64,000 bases of DNA from Flaccisagitta enflata (taxonomy: Eukaryota > Chaetognatha > Sagittoidea > Aphragmophora), in contig OZ231127.1 of assembly GCA_965153355.1 (NCBI GenBank), positions 12,834,001 through 12,898,000 of the forward strand. Direction: 5' to 3'. Position numbers and translations under genes: made by a program. The notes below the pieces were generated by a model, which saw nothing but the letters and a program-made list of their open reading frames with translations, searched no databases and was not told the origin of the DNA. Positions 23,880 to 35,512 of the stretch are shown here, in pieces (positions within the stretch are counted from its first letter, which is position 1; every line of letters starts with the position of its first letter).

Positions 23880-24045
23880 TTGAGTTGCGGACACGCAACT
23901 CTATAGGAGGCTTTGTCTGTCCGTCCATTGGTCCATTGGTCCATTGGTCCGTCCGTCCGTCAGCATGAGTTGAAAAGTGGAAAAACGCGCATATCCACCC
24001 CTGCCCACCCGTCCGCAACTGGTGGCTGTGTATCAGGCCTTCTCC
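23880..24045 (+). mobile_element. Complete short B-type element, AGTTGCG variant
   Basis: Head AGTTGCG-GACA-CGCAACT (23883-23900), then CTATAGGAGGCTTTGTCTGT, GTCCATTGG repeats, and an end CCTGCCCACCCGTCCGCAAC (24000-24019) running into TGGTGGCTGTGTATC. Head bases AGTTGCGGAC are the exact inverse complement of GTCCGCAACT at 24011-24020. Confidence 0.8.
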
Positions 24046-24261
24046 TATTTTCATTTATCTTCCGTTTTTGTTTTGCGAAAAACATTTCCAGCGTCATGCA
24101 AATTATGATAAGAGGCAACATTTCTGTTTGTCTATCTAGTAGCTACAAAGCAGGATCTTGACTAGGATTACCTCAAATTTCATTTGATCCCCTTTCACTC
24201 AGATTCACCAACCTCATCGGGCGTATGTCAGAACAGAAGCTAGATCGAAACACTACACTGC

Positions 24262-24894
<633 letters not shown>

Positions 24895-25028
24895 TATTTC
24901 ATGAACAAGTTTTACGGTGAATCTGGCCTTACGTTAAGATAAACCCTGGCTTAAACTTGGTATCTGCATTGTTCCAGTCCAGCGAACCATCTTTTATTCT
25001 GGCCATCAGTATTATTGAATCTCTATCT

Positions 25029-25031
<3 letters not shown>

Positions 25032-25114
<83 letters not shown>

Positions 25115-25163
25115 CCACGTTGTTTCATTTCTTCTTCTTCTTCTTCTTCTTCTTCTTCTTCTT

Positions 25164-25252
<89 letters not shown>
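25032..25252. repeat. (CT)n-(CTT)n-(CT)n compound microsatellite
   Basis: CT tract 25032-25111, TTC tract 25129-25167, CT tract 25168-25251. It reads open as Ser/Leu or Arg/Glu stretches on opposite strands; these are not genes. Confidence 0.95.
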
Positions 25253-25255
<3 letters not shown>

Positions 25256-25349
25256 TTCTTACCCACGTCTTCTCATCGTTCTTTTCCGTATAGTCAGGGA
25301 GCTTAATGGCAGATTGGTTTGAAAATTTTAATAACAATGATTTGATTGA

Positions 25350-26210
25350 TCAAAATACTAATTTTGGCCATTTTAGCCCATTTTTGGCCTGTTGTTGGTT
25401 TATCATGACCCCGGTATCAATGTTCAAAGTTTATTTGCCCTAGTTCTGACTGGATATAGTGAGATTTACAAAGGAATTCTACACATGAGTTTTAATTTTG
25501 ACTATTTTAGGATACTTTAGCCTGTTTTTAGCCTGTTATAGCCCCGCAAACAGTTTCCAAAGATCTCATTAAGTATATTTGACCCAGTTCTCACTGGAAT
25601 GAGTGAGATTTGTAAAAAAATTTCACACAAGTATAATTTTTTTAGATAAAAATGTTTATTTTAGTCGTTTTAAGCCATTTTTTGCCTGTTTTGGTCCTGG
25701 TATCAATTTTCAAAGCTCTCAATGAGTATATCTGACCTAGTTCTGACTGGATAGAGTGAGATTGGCAAAAAAATTATCGATAACATTGATCTTTTTGTAG
25801 AAAATGCCAATTTTAGCTATCTTATGCTATTTTTGGCCTGTTTTTGGCCTGGTGCGACTCCGGTATCAATGTTTAAAGCTCTTATTGAGCATATTTGACC
25901 TAGTTTTGACAGGATGAGTGAGATTTGTGAAAAAAAATTCAAATATCAATCATTTATTCAAAGAAAATGCCAATTTGAGTATTTGAAGCTATTTTTAGCC
26001 TGGTTTTGGCCTGTTATGATCCCATAGCAGTGTCTAAAGCTCCCTTTAAGTGTATTTGTCCTAGTTCTGACCTAATTGAGAGTGATCGACAAAAAAATTT
26101 TAAATAACACTGATGTTTTGGAAAAAAGTGCTGTTTTTGGCCGTTGTGGGTCATTTTTGGCCTGTTATTGGCAATACACAGTCCCTGTATGGCTGCAAAG
26201 TTCTTGTAAA
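25350..26210. repeat. Five diverged ~155-bp tandem units
   Basis: A unit containing TTTTGGCCTGTT, GGTATCAAT, ATTTGACCTAGTTCTGACTG and GAGTGAGATT recurs with spacing of about 150-160 bp (GAGTGAGATT-like motif near 25460, 25605, 25755, 25915 and 26070). Noncoding. Confidence 0.75.
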
Positions 26211-27290
26211 CTGTATATGAATTACAATTCTTGTTAGGTTTGATGAAAAGATGCAGCCAGGTGACAATAGTGTACTTCAAATAGCCAAAAAAATGCATTT
26301 TTACCTAAAAAATTGCGAAAAAATGAATTTTTGAAGGGTGGGCCAAAAAAATATTTTAAAATAGAGGTCAGATTTGTATTCAGCACGAAAAAATATATCA
26401 GAATAATGAAGTTCCAGAGTTTTTTGGCAATTTTGACTCCACACTTCCTTAAGCTCCCTGACTAGAAAACAAAATCTGCAAAATTCTGTTTGAGTGTTCT
26501 CGCGTGAAAGTCTAAGTTTGCATAGAAACGCACAAAATCAAAAAAATAAACACATGGCCCTGTTCTACATTCACTAGAGATCACAGCCATGTTCTTGGAA
26601 ATGCAAAATTTGACTCGTGGAGGCAGTCTTAGACTTTCACGTCCAAGAAATAATATTTTCAAAAGCCCTCAATCTTGATATTTTTTCTGGAGTAAGGTCG
26701 AAAAAAACGGAAAAAAACTTTCGCGAGGGTGAATTTTTGGGACCTAATGATGGTCAGGGTTCCAACTGATGAAGATTAAATGGCAGTTTTGTGTTTGAGT
26801 GACTTATAATAATACAATACATCAAAGTTCCCTGACTTCTCTGAATATGCAAATTGGCTTTGCAACCAGAGGGAGGTACATATTTTTAGGGATTTTTGCT
26901 TTTTGGCTGGAAGTAAATACCAGCGAACATAAGAAGTCGCACCGTAGGTCTATGGCACCACCCATGACCGGTCATTTAGTCTTCGGGTCTATATCATACA
27001 AAGAAAATATGATATCACACTCAAGAGGTAGGAAAATGTCGCAACGCTAGATTCTCCCTTTGGTGGAATTTCCCAAAGAGGTTTTTGCTAGTTCCTTCTT
27101 GTTTCTGGACTTGGAATCGGTTCAAGCATGTCGATAGGTACCTTAGCTATTCCCCCACTGGTGTAAAGGATGGAGGGAACGAAACGGAAAAGATTTAAGT
27201 GTGTTTTACACCTAAAAACTTGATGAAAAAAATTGTTTTTTTATCGTCAACACTGCGACGTAAGCTCAAAAAGCTCAGAAATGCCAAAAA
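26211..27290. other. Mostly unassigned; one short inverted pair
   Basis: CGCGTGAAAGTCTAAG (26500) and CTTAGACTTTCACGTC (26629) form inverted copies about 120 bp apart. The plus-strand 83-codon frame at 26799 has no recognisable domain. Confidence 0.4.
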
Positions 27291-27294
27291 AGTA

Positions 27295-27375
27295 AAAACG
27301 GGACCGACCAACCAACCAACCAACCGACGGACCGACATAGCGGAGTGTAGAGTCGCGTAGCACGCGACTAAAAAC
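27295..27375 (-). mobile_element. B-type head
   Basis: GACCGACCAACCAACC tract, then GGAGTGTAGAGTCGCG-TAG-CACGCGACT (about 27352-27370). The other end was not located. Confidence 0.6.
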
Positions 27376-27559
27376 GCCAGTTTTGTAACTGAGCCACTCT
27401 AGTTTCAGATATGCCATGAGGATTTGACAAGTGGGCAACCATCAGGGCTGAAATTTTTTCTTCGCGGCACAATAGAAGAATCAAGAGGTCTGCTGTCCTG
27501 TTTGTGTTTCTTACTGTCAACTGGTCGGTTTTCTGTCTCTGTCTGTCTGTCTGTCTGTC

Positions 27560-28025
<466 letters not shown>

Positions 28026-28261
28026 TGTCTGTGTTTCTGAGTCTGTGTGGAGAGTGGGGTTGTACGCCCCGGGCTACTAGTTTTCCTTGACTCTTCTCTC
28101 TGAAGGCTTCTTCTTGTAACTCGCTCGGGAAAAAGCATTTTTCGCGACCTGGCAAATATTCTTTCTTGTGTGTGTTTGATCAGGATAAGTTATTTCCTTC
28201 TCTTCTTTGCCAAAACTCGACAAGAAACCGTACATCCAAAACCTACTTCGCTTCGTCTTCT

Positions 28262-28282
28262 TTTTCACCTTCATCATCATCT

Positions 28283-28314
<32 letters not shown>

Positions 28315-28335
28315 TATTCTTCTTCTGTTGGTTTT
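28262..28335. repeat. (CTT)n tract
   Basis: Imperfect CTT/CAT trinucleotide run. The flanking sequence is otherwise unassigned. Confidence 0.7.
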
Positions 28336-28346
28336 ATCATTTCTTT

Positions 28347-28650
28347 TTAGTCGCATGCACGCGACTCTACACCTTGCTGTGTCGGTCGGTCGGTCGGTCG
28401 GTAGGTCGGTCCGTCCGTCACGTTTTTGAAGTTATGACTTTTTAAGGTTTTTTAAGGTATTTTAAGGTACTCTAGGGTATTTCAGGGTACTTTAGGGTAC
28501 TTTAGGGTACTTTAGGGTACTTTAGTTATTTTTGGTACTTAAGGTATTTTAGGGTACTTTCAGATACTTTTGGGTTTTTTCAGGTATTTTCGAGTATTTT
28601 TGGGTATTATTAGGTGTTTTTGGGTATGTTTAAATCGTTTCCAACATCTT
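28347..28650 (+). mobile_element. B-type head followed by 10-bp array
   Basis: Head AGTCGCATGCACGCGACT (28350-28367), then CTACACCTTGCTGTGTCGGT and (CGGT)n. An array of ~10-bp TTTAGGGTAC units follows (28440-28630), decaying to TTTTGGGTAT. No closing end is recognised. Confidence 0.7.
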
Positions 28651-28813
28651 CAAGCCATTTCTTTCATATCGGTTTTGGTCAAGGTCTTCATAGGTATTCT
28701 TTTTATCGATTTCTTTTGATATGCTTAAGACCATATTTGATCACACCAATTCACTGGAATCACTGCCTCCCCGAACGTTTTGCCATACAAACTGGCTACC
28801 GTTGCACCTCTCT

Positions 28814-29143
28814 ACAGTCAGCGGACAAAACATAACAGGTATATATATCATACCGTTGGTTTTGATCCAACATGCTGATAGTAAACAAAATATTGTATAC
28901 AACAACGAGACGTTGAAATAACAGCCGGCTGTATTGTTACAAAATTGTTGCATTACAGCCGGCTGTAATGCTAACAACTAGAGATGTGGAAGCGGTCGAT
29001 TTTAGTGCTGCTTCCACCGCTTCCGCTTCCGCTTCCGCTTGAATAACTGATTATCGCATACAGTATTTTGTTTTTGAGCAATATGTTGGATCGAAGCCAG
29101 CCGTATGATATATATACCTATAGTGTTTTGTCCACTGACTGTC
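28814..29143. mobile_element. TIR element with CAGTCAG termini
   Basis: Left end CAGTCAGCGGACAAAACATA and right end, inverted, CAGTCAGTGGACAAAACACT continue through GGTATATATATCATAC and GATCCAACAT for roughly 85 bp. Two ACAGCCGGCTGT palindromes sit in the middle (28921, 28965). No transposase. The terminus resembles pogo/Tc1-type ends, which is a family guess. Confidence 0.7.
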
Positions 29144-29244
29144 TAAAGCTTAAGTGTATAGCCTTTAGTGTATACTCGCACCCGTACGTGACTTTTAAAA
29201 TGAAAAGCTGGCTCAACATTTTACCGCACCACTCGAAAAAAATG

Positions 29245-29320
29245 AGGCCAGATACACGGCTACCCCAGACGCGTGCGGGTGGGCAGGAGTAGTGCTCGAG
29301 AAGGTCACGAAAAAGAATTT
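29245..29320 (-). mobile_element. B-type outer end
   Basis: GAGGCCAGATACACGGCTAC, then GCGTGCGGGTGGGCAGGAG and GCTCGAGAAGGTCAC. Possibly belongs to the head fragment at 29500. Confidence 0.55.
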
Positions 29321-29384
29321 CAAAGACGATGTACAGATCTTTTGTTTCTTTCGGGTTTTCCTGTTGGGTGAATCTTTATTTCAA

Positions 29385-30175
29385 GTACACTTTTTTTTTA
29401 TAATAGACTTTTTTATAAGAGACATGAGGCTGAGATTCTCTGAAAATTTAAGAACAAAATAAGAGACAGTTCAGGCTGACTTTTACCTTAGCTAATTTTT
29501 AGTCGCATGCATGCAACTCTACACCTGCTTTGTCCCAGCTCTGCTGGTTGGTCAGTCAGTCAGGTCAGTCAGTTTGTCCCCATTTTACTTTTTTTTATCA
29601 ATTTTATTTCTTTAGGGTCATTTTAAAGTCTTTTAGGTTAGCTAAGTCATTCTGTTGCCTAACAGATTCAGTAGTCTCACACTGACCTTTAGGTGTTGTA
29701 TTTTCCTTTTATTACAGAAGTGGGAATTAAGAAGTGGTGGTAGTGGCAGCAAAGTGAGTAGTAGTGAGTAATTGGTAGTGGTGGTAGTGAGTGGTGGTAG
29801 TAGTAGTGGTGGTAGTGGTGGTAGTAGTAGTGGTAGTAGTAGTGATAGTAGTAGTAGTAGTGGTAAAAGTAGTAGTTGTAGAATAGTACTAACAGTGGTT
29901 GAGGTAGTAGTAATAGTCTTAACAGTGGTTGTAGTAGTAGTAGTAGTAGTAATGGTGGTAGTAACGGTAGCAATAACGTTAGTTTGTAATAATGGTAATA
30001 TCAGTGGTAGTGATATTAGTATCATTGATAGTATTAGTAGTAACGGATCAAGTCAGGGAAAAATAAGAACATATTAAGAGAATTTGAGGCTGAAAATGAC
30101 TTAGAATTTAAAAACACTCAGGCTGAGTTGAGAAAAGGTTGTCTCTTATAAAAAAAAAAAAAGTGTAAGTTATGT
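29385..30175. repeat. Trinucleotide GTA/GTG array inside an inverted-ended segment
   Basis: ACTTTTTTTTTATAA-type ends at about 29390 and 30155 are inverted, and GAGGCTGAGATT / GAGGCTGAAAAT segments lie just inside them. Within are a B-type head (29502-29520, CATGCATGC core) and a GTAGTGGTA-rich array at 29735-29990. The array's Val/Ser or Leu/Thr frames are not genes. Confidence 0.55.
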
Positions 30176-30217
30176 GTCAAGTGCACGCCACAACTTGATT
30201 AAGAATTTTGTGGAATG

Positions 30218-30300
30218 AACGTTTTGAATGAATGAATGAATGAATAAATGAATGAATGAATGAATGAATGAATGAATGAATAAAAGAATGAAAATGAGCG
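30218..30300. repeat. (GAAT)n microsatellite
   Basis: About 17 copies of GAAT/AATG, with occasional GAATAAAT interruptions. Confidence 0.9.
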
Positions 30301-30369
30301 TGGTGAGGCATGAGAAGTGATAGTAATGAAGAATTGGCCGTTTTGAGCGATTTAAACGATGCGTTCCAA

Positions 30370-30450
30370 CTTCTGACCGACCGACCGACCGACCAGCAAC
30401 TTCTAACGGACATGACCTCTTATAGAGTGCGAGGACGCCGCTTAAAGGGG
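30370..30450 (-). mobile_element. B-type head
   Basis: GACCGACCGACCGACC tract, then CCTCTTATAGAGTGCGAGGACG (split as CCTCTTATAGAG and TGCGAGGACGCCGC): a degenerate head of the AGATGCG type. Confidence 0.5.
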
Positions 30451-30757
30451 TAATTCGGTTTGATAACAAAGCCCAGTTATGCTAACCTAACGCTGGCCTA
30501 ACCTAGCCTAAGGCACACAGCCCCAGCGCCAACCTAGCCCTGGCACAAAAGACAAGCCCGACCGGGCGGCGAGTGCGTCCGGACTGTGCAATGTCTGCAT
30601 GTATTGATCATATGTTTACGAATGGAGAGACAGATGGACAGACGACGAATAAGAACATTTAATTAGTAAATGGACTCAAAACTGTGTTTTGTCTGACCAT
30701 TTCATTCAGTACAGGATCTCATCGAGGCCAAAAACAGCCAAGAAACGCGGTTTTCGC
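30451..30757. other. CTAACCT-rich tract then unassigned sequence
   Basis: 30480-30550 contains a GCTAACCTAACGCTGGCC-type imperfect repeat. Nothing else is recognisable. Confidence 0.4.
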
Positions 30758-30880
30758 ACAGGCGTTATGGACCGACGGACCGACGGACCGACGGACCGAC
30801 GGACCGACGGACCGACGGACCGACGGACCGACGGACCGACAGACCCTCTTATAGAGATGTGAGGACGCATCTAAAAATTC
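30758..30880 (-). mobile_element. B-type head with pure GACCGACG tract
   Basis: About nine perfect copies of the 8-bp unit GACCGACG (30769-30840) precede CCCTCTTATAGAG and the hairpin AGATGTG-AGGA-CGCATCT (30858-30875, with a G-T pair). Confidence 0.7.
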
Positions 30881-31099
30881 ACCGGACAAAACTCGGTCCA
30901 GGTCGACCAATGAAAATGTTTGTTCTTGGCAAGCAACCTTTTCCGCTCGCATAATATGGGGCGCAATTTGTTGAGGAACATTTTGACGACCTTGAAGTGA
31001 GCGTGGAAGCGCTTTTGACTTTTTGCTGAGGCCCTCTTCACCTGAGCGCCATAAACTTACGTGGTCAAGGTAAATTCAATCCGCGCCCTGTCATATTTT

Positions 31100-31112
31100 C
31101 TTTCTCTCTCCT

Positions 31113-31176
<64 letters not shown>

Positions 31177-31433
31177 TTCTTCTTTCTTTCTTTCTTTCTC
31201 TCTTTTTTTCTTCGTGTCTATCACCCTGTATCTATCTCAGTATCTCTTTGGCAGTCCGTCTATCTCTCCGTCAAAGCGTGCATATATGCTGTCTTCTCTT
31301 CTTTCTTCCATTCTTTTCATTTTTCCTTCGTTCATGTTTTCGAAATGAATCGTTTATAAATCGGTGATTTTGAGCAACGCCCTCAGCTCCGTCTCTGGCT
31401 TCCTTTCCCTATTTTCTCTTCCGCTTCTTTCTT

Positions 31434-31505
<72 letters not shown>

Positions 31506-31509
31506 TTTT

Positions 31510-31553
<44 letters not shown>

Positions 31554-31745
31554 TCAATCATTTTTTCATTCTTTCAATCATTTTTTCATTCTTGCTTGCT
31601 TGTATGCTTGCTTGCTTCTTTCCTCATATCTTTCTTCCTTTCCTTCCTTCTCTCTTTCTATCCTGGTTTCTTTCTATTCTTCTTTCTTCCGGTCTTTCAT
31701 ACTTACTTTCTTTCCTTCTTTCTTTCTTTCTTTCTTACTTCCAAT
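31100..31745. repeat. (TTTC)n tetranucleotide arrays
   Basis: Two long TTTC tracts (31108-31200, 31433-31555) with degenerate TTTC/TTTG flanks to 31740. Polypyrimidine throughout; Phe/Leu/Ser frames are artefacts. Confidence 0.95.
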
Positions 31746-31844
31746 CTTTCGTTTGTGTGGAAAGGGGTTTATACCCCCTGATCACCCGTCCCCGGCGATA
31801 TTGTAACCCCGTGTTACTTGTTAACTTTCAATTCTATCCTTTTT

Positions 31845-31930
31845 GGGCAGCGGCCCCAAAGGGCCGATGTCCTGTAGGACACAGGGGTGAATTTCCATAT
31901 GTCCGTCCTTCCGTCCATCCCAGCCATCAG
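31845..31930 (+). mobile_element. A-type head at the 3' border of the BEL element
   Basis: GGGCAGCGGCCCCAAAGGGCC, then CCTGT-AGGAC-ACAGG (31871-31885) and GTCCGTCCTTCCGTCC. No array or closing head follows before the retroelement begins, so this is a fragment. Confidence 0.65.
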
Positions 31931-32044
31931 CCTCAAATTTACATTGGATAGCATATGGGAAATTGTTAAAATACAAACTTCCACATTGAATAACATGCAA
32001 AATTTGGAGTATGGCTCCAGCCGAGATGGAAGCAAGATGGCGCT

Positions 32045-33680
32045 TAAAGAGAGTTTACTTTATTCTCTCCCCACACCCTCCATAGTGGGGTGTTCTCGGC
32101 GTGATAAAATCCCACCGAAGGTCGCGCCGCTGCAATTCTGGAGTTGACGAGCGGTTCCACGCTTCCATTTCCTTCTTGAGGATATTATTGGTAGCTTACT
32201 AGATCTGGCCCCGCATCCGGGCGGAACGGCGGATTCCTGCGCCTTTGCTGCAAAGCGCCGGATGATTGCATTTACCATCGATCGCTATGTTGAAAAGACC
32301 ACATGGACGGCGCTATGACACGAACAGGTGAACACTGGCGATTCACACCTTGCATTTTTTCTCCCCGCTCATCTTCACTAGAAATGCCCTATGACATCCA
32401 ACTACCCTGCAAAGACGTGCAGAATTGACGCGATTTGATGGAAGATTGGCCATTTCGCTGATTCGCGTTCTTTTTAAAGTTCTTCTGGCATCTAAAGCAC
32501 GTGTTGACGACGCTCTTGACAGCCTGAAGACCTTCTGTAATCCACACAAATTGGCGTAATTGGCACAATGTATGCTTTGCATTCGTGAAATCATTGTGAT
32601 GATAATGGCGAATCAATGACTTCACATTCTCGGCCTTTGGCGGCAGGATGAAGGGAAATTTAGCGCGTCATGTGCGATGTCGGCGTTTCCAATCGACTGC
32701 CGACGCGAACGACACTCGCTGCCGTCGACGAAGGATTCACTTCCGCATCTCTTTATTCTGTGATGAAGTATGACGGCTTTCTGGCTTAAAGACTTTTCCA
32801 ACTCCAATTGTTCAAAGACGCCTGAATAATGATGCCGCTGAATTGACTTTGACGAGCGTTGCGCGCCTCCTCCAAAACGTCTTGCGTCACCTCTCCGGTT
32901 TAGAAGGAGATCCTTTGCTGCTCGTGGTTCGCCCCTGATACGCTCTCCATCTTTTGACTGCGATAAGAACCATGCCATGATCCAACTTGTGCATCCATTT
33001 TCCCGAGAAGTTGCTGCCAGAAGTATCGCGTCAGCCACTTGTTTCTTTTCACTTTCAGCCATACAATGCGGCGACTAGGCAGAAAATAGGCACACGCGAT
33101 GTTCGTTTTTGGCCATTGATCTTCGGGAAGACGCAAAATGGCTGGACCGTGATGGAATTGACGCCATTTTTAAGCTTCATGGGCCTGGATACCTCTGCTG
33201 TAGTGGTCCGCCGGGTTGTTTGACGAACCAACCTAGCGCCACTGTTGAGGATCAGACCCGCTATGGATCTTGGAGAGACGATTGGCGAAAAATACAGTAA
33301 GCTCCCGGTTTCGCCGGATTGTAAATCATCTTCAGTGCAGATTCAGGAACTTACCAAAATCTGACGACAAGATTGTCCACCCGATGGTCCTTCCGACGAA
33401 GCGTTTGAGCTGCACTGCTTTTCATGATACAATCTCAATGCGTGGAACGCTGTTGTGATGAGAAGCACGTTTGGGATTAAGTGGAATGACGTGGGATTTG
33501 GAGGCGATGAACGAAATGTGAACATCTCCATCTCGATTGACTTGACGTCGATATGTGACTGCTCCATATCCGCCTTTGGAGCCGCATCGCAAAAAATCTC
33601 AATTGTTATTTCCGCAATGTCACTATTGTCGACGCCGCCATTCCACCAGCGTTCAATTCGGTATTGTTGAAGAAGAGGCC
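32045..33680 (-). pseudogene. BEL/Pao RNase H and integrase remnants
   Basis: Fragments in several frames: RNase H-like ITIEIFCDAAPKADMEQ (about 33580); the linker NPADHYSRG (33192-33221) and GPAILRLPEDQWP with in-frame stops; an integrase zinc-binding region HYHHNDFTNAKHTLCQL with CFRCQ (32480-32620), in which the second His-rich position looks altered; AVHVVFS and IIRRFAAK (about 32260-32310); and WDFITPRTPHYGG (about 32080-32120). Multiple stops and shifts make this a dead pol 3' half. Confidence 0.8.
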
Positions 33681-34530
33681 AAGATGAAGTGTAGCAAGGA
33701 AGAAGGACTTTCGACGCTCTTCCAAGGCGAATTCCATCCCACTTCCTGTGGACTATAGAGTTGAAGATGACGTCTGCCGATGTATGCGCTTGGGCTCCAA
33801 AATCCCAATGGATCATAAAGTTTGGCTTGCATGGAGACCAAATGACGAGGTGTTTTCGCTCTAAGAGTTTTAAATTCCTCATCGCAGATGAAGATGAAGA
33901 CGTCTTCCGCCGGAAGCCATGAGACCCCCAACACCTTCGTCGGCGCATCATCTTGCTTATCTGAGATGGGAATTGGCACGTTCGGATCTCCATCCATCAA
34001 TTGCCGCATTTTCCACTTCACAAGATCCATCCCGCCTTCAGCCATCGCCGCCACTGCATCCACCTTCAACTGCAGTGCTTCGCCGACCGAATCCCCACCC
34101 CCACTTCCGTCGTCGACGTAGAAGCCGAAGCGAATAAGGCCGTAGACGTTGTAGGACATTTTCAATGGATTACTCAGCATGTCGGACGGTGAAGACGTGA
34201 CGAATGAGCTGGATTGGCTGCCGAAGACATGTGATAAGAACAGATTCAGAATGGCTTCTCGTAAAGTACGGTCTTTGAACCAAAAGAATCTGAACAGATC
34301 AGCGCCGTCAGGATGGACGCTGATCTGGTGGAAGAACGCCTTTATATCACACATAAAGGCGATCTTCCACTGACGAAAATGCATGAGGATGTCCATCATG
34401 CTGTTCATCAAGTTTGGACCTCCGACGAGCAAATCATTAAGTGAGATCCCATCGGTCGCCGCACGCGCATCGTGACATACGCGCGTTTTGCCGCGCAATT
34501 CAACAATATGAAGCGAGGCAAAGCACCAGC
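33653..34530 (-). pseudogene. BEL/Pao reverse transcriptase (frame broken at both ends)
   Basis: Open for 281 codons from 34498. RT blocks are recognisable: TRVCHDARAATDGISLND, GGPNLMNSMMDIL, MCDIKAFFHQISV (first catalytic Asp), FYVDDGSGG (YVDD catalytic pair) and LYDPLGFWSP at the end. Upstream, the frame is lost at stops near 34560-34610. Downstream, sequence similarity continues in another frame near 33680. Catalytic residues are present but the polyprotein is interrupted. Confidence 0.85.
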
Positions 34531-34780
34531 GCGGTTTCTCAATGCCGCTGCCGCGACATTGTCAATCTCAACCGCCACTCCCGCCTCGGGAAAACTTCTC
34601 ACTCACGGAAGACTCTTTCTTTGAAGGCTGGATCACGCTGAAGCGAACGTTGGTTACCGAGTCATTTCATCGCAGTCGGTCGATTTCACTCTTCTCAGAA
34701 TTTCCATGATTTTTTTCGTGATGAAATTTCCATGTGGGAGCAAAGTACTTTTGAAAAATATAATATATATACTCTTTTCT

Positions 34781-35512
34781 CTAATTTAGCTCTGACATTT
34801 TCAGGAGATCACTTACATCTCCTCTTACTTGAGGAACGATTGATGATGCGAAGTCATGGTAGAAGATGCGGTCAATGTTGCTGTTGAGGACGCGATTGTC
34901 GAGGATGCGATCGATGTTATCGTTGAGGACGCGGTCATCCGTCGCGATAGCGTTGATCGACGCAATATCTCGTCCTCTCTTGCCCGTTTTTCCACATACA
35001 GTCCAACCGAATAGACATCTGAAGCAAGTCAAAGATCCTGAAGGCCCTCGACCGATTTCTTGAGCGACGGCGGCATCCGCATGCGCCGCTCGATGATCAT
35101 CATCACCGCCTTCAGCTTCTGGAAATTTTATGCCTTCGATGTGAGGTTGGTCAGATAGGTCACGGAGAGAAGGAGGAATGTCGCGTTCACTCGTTAACAA
35201 ATCACCCACCAATGCGTCGTTGACGTCGACGACGTATTCCTCGTCGACCGATTGCATAGTGAATGATGCGATGAAACGATCCTCAACAACATGACTTCCC
35301 ACAGTAATCACCGTCATTTGCACTGTTTTTGTTGGAATCAGAAGACTGCGAATGACATTGGTACTGATCACGTCGCGATCAGCGCCTGAGTCGATCATAG
35401 CGTAAATCGTCCTCTGCGCACCCGAAGAATTGTTTATGATAGTCACTGGAACAATCGGACGGACAACGTCGTCGAATGAAGAGACGGACCGCGACGTTGC
35501 CGTCGCCGCCAG
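34781..35512 (-). CDS. BEL/Pao protease segment in frame after the gag TGA
   Basis: The gag stop TGA (35513-35515) is followed directly by CTG and an open frame to 34781, in the same phase as gag. A DUF1758-type aspartic protease is visible: AMIDSGADRDVIS, then about 35 residues later SHVVEDRFIASF. The segment ends early with a duplicated NIDRILDNRVLNSNIDRI-like stretch. The usual long protease-RT linker is missing, suggesting a deletion. Expression would need readthrough of TGA. Confidence 0.75.
   Translation of the reverse strand: MAATATSRSVSSFDDVVRPIVPVTIINNSSGAQRTIYAMIDSGADRDVISTNVIRSLLIPTKTVQMTVITVGSHVVEDRFIASFTMQSVDEEYVVDVNDALVGDLLTSERDIPPSLRDLSDQPHIEGIKFPEAEGGDDDHRAAHADAAVAQEIGRGPSGSLTCFRCLFGWTVCGKTGKRGRDIASINAIATDDRVLNDNIDRILDNRVLNSNIDRIFYHDFASSIVPQVRGDVSDLLKMSELN

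Noticed and set aside
32389-32625. Independent zinc-finger gene
   Set aside because: It is the integrase zinc-binding part of the decayed BEL element, in order with its other pol fragments.
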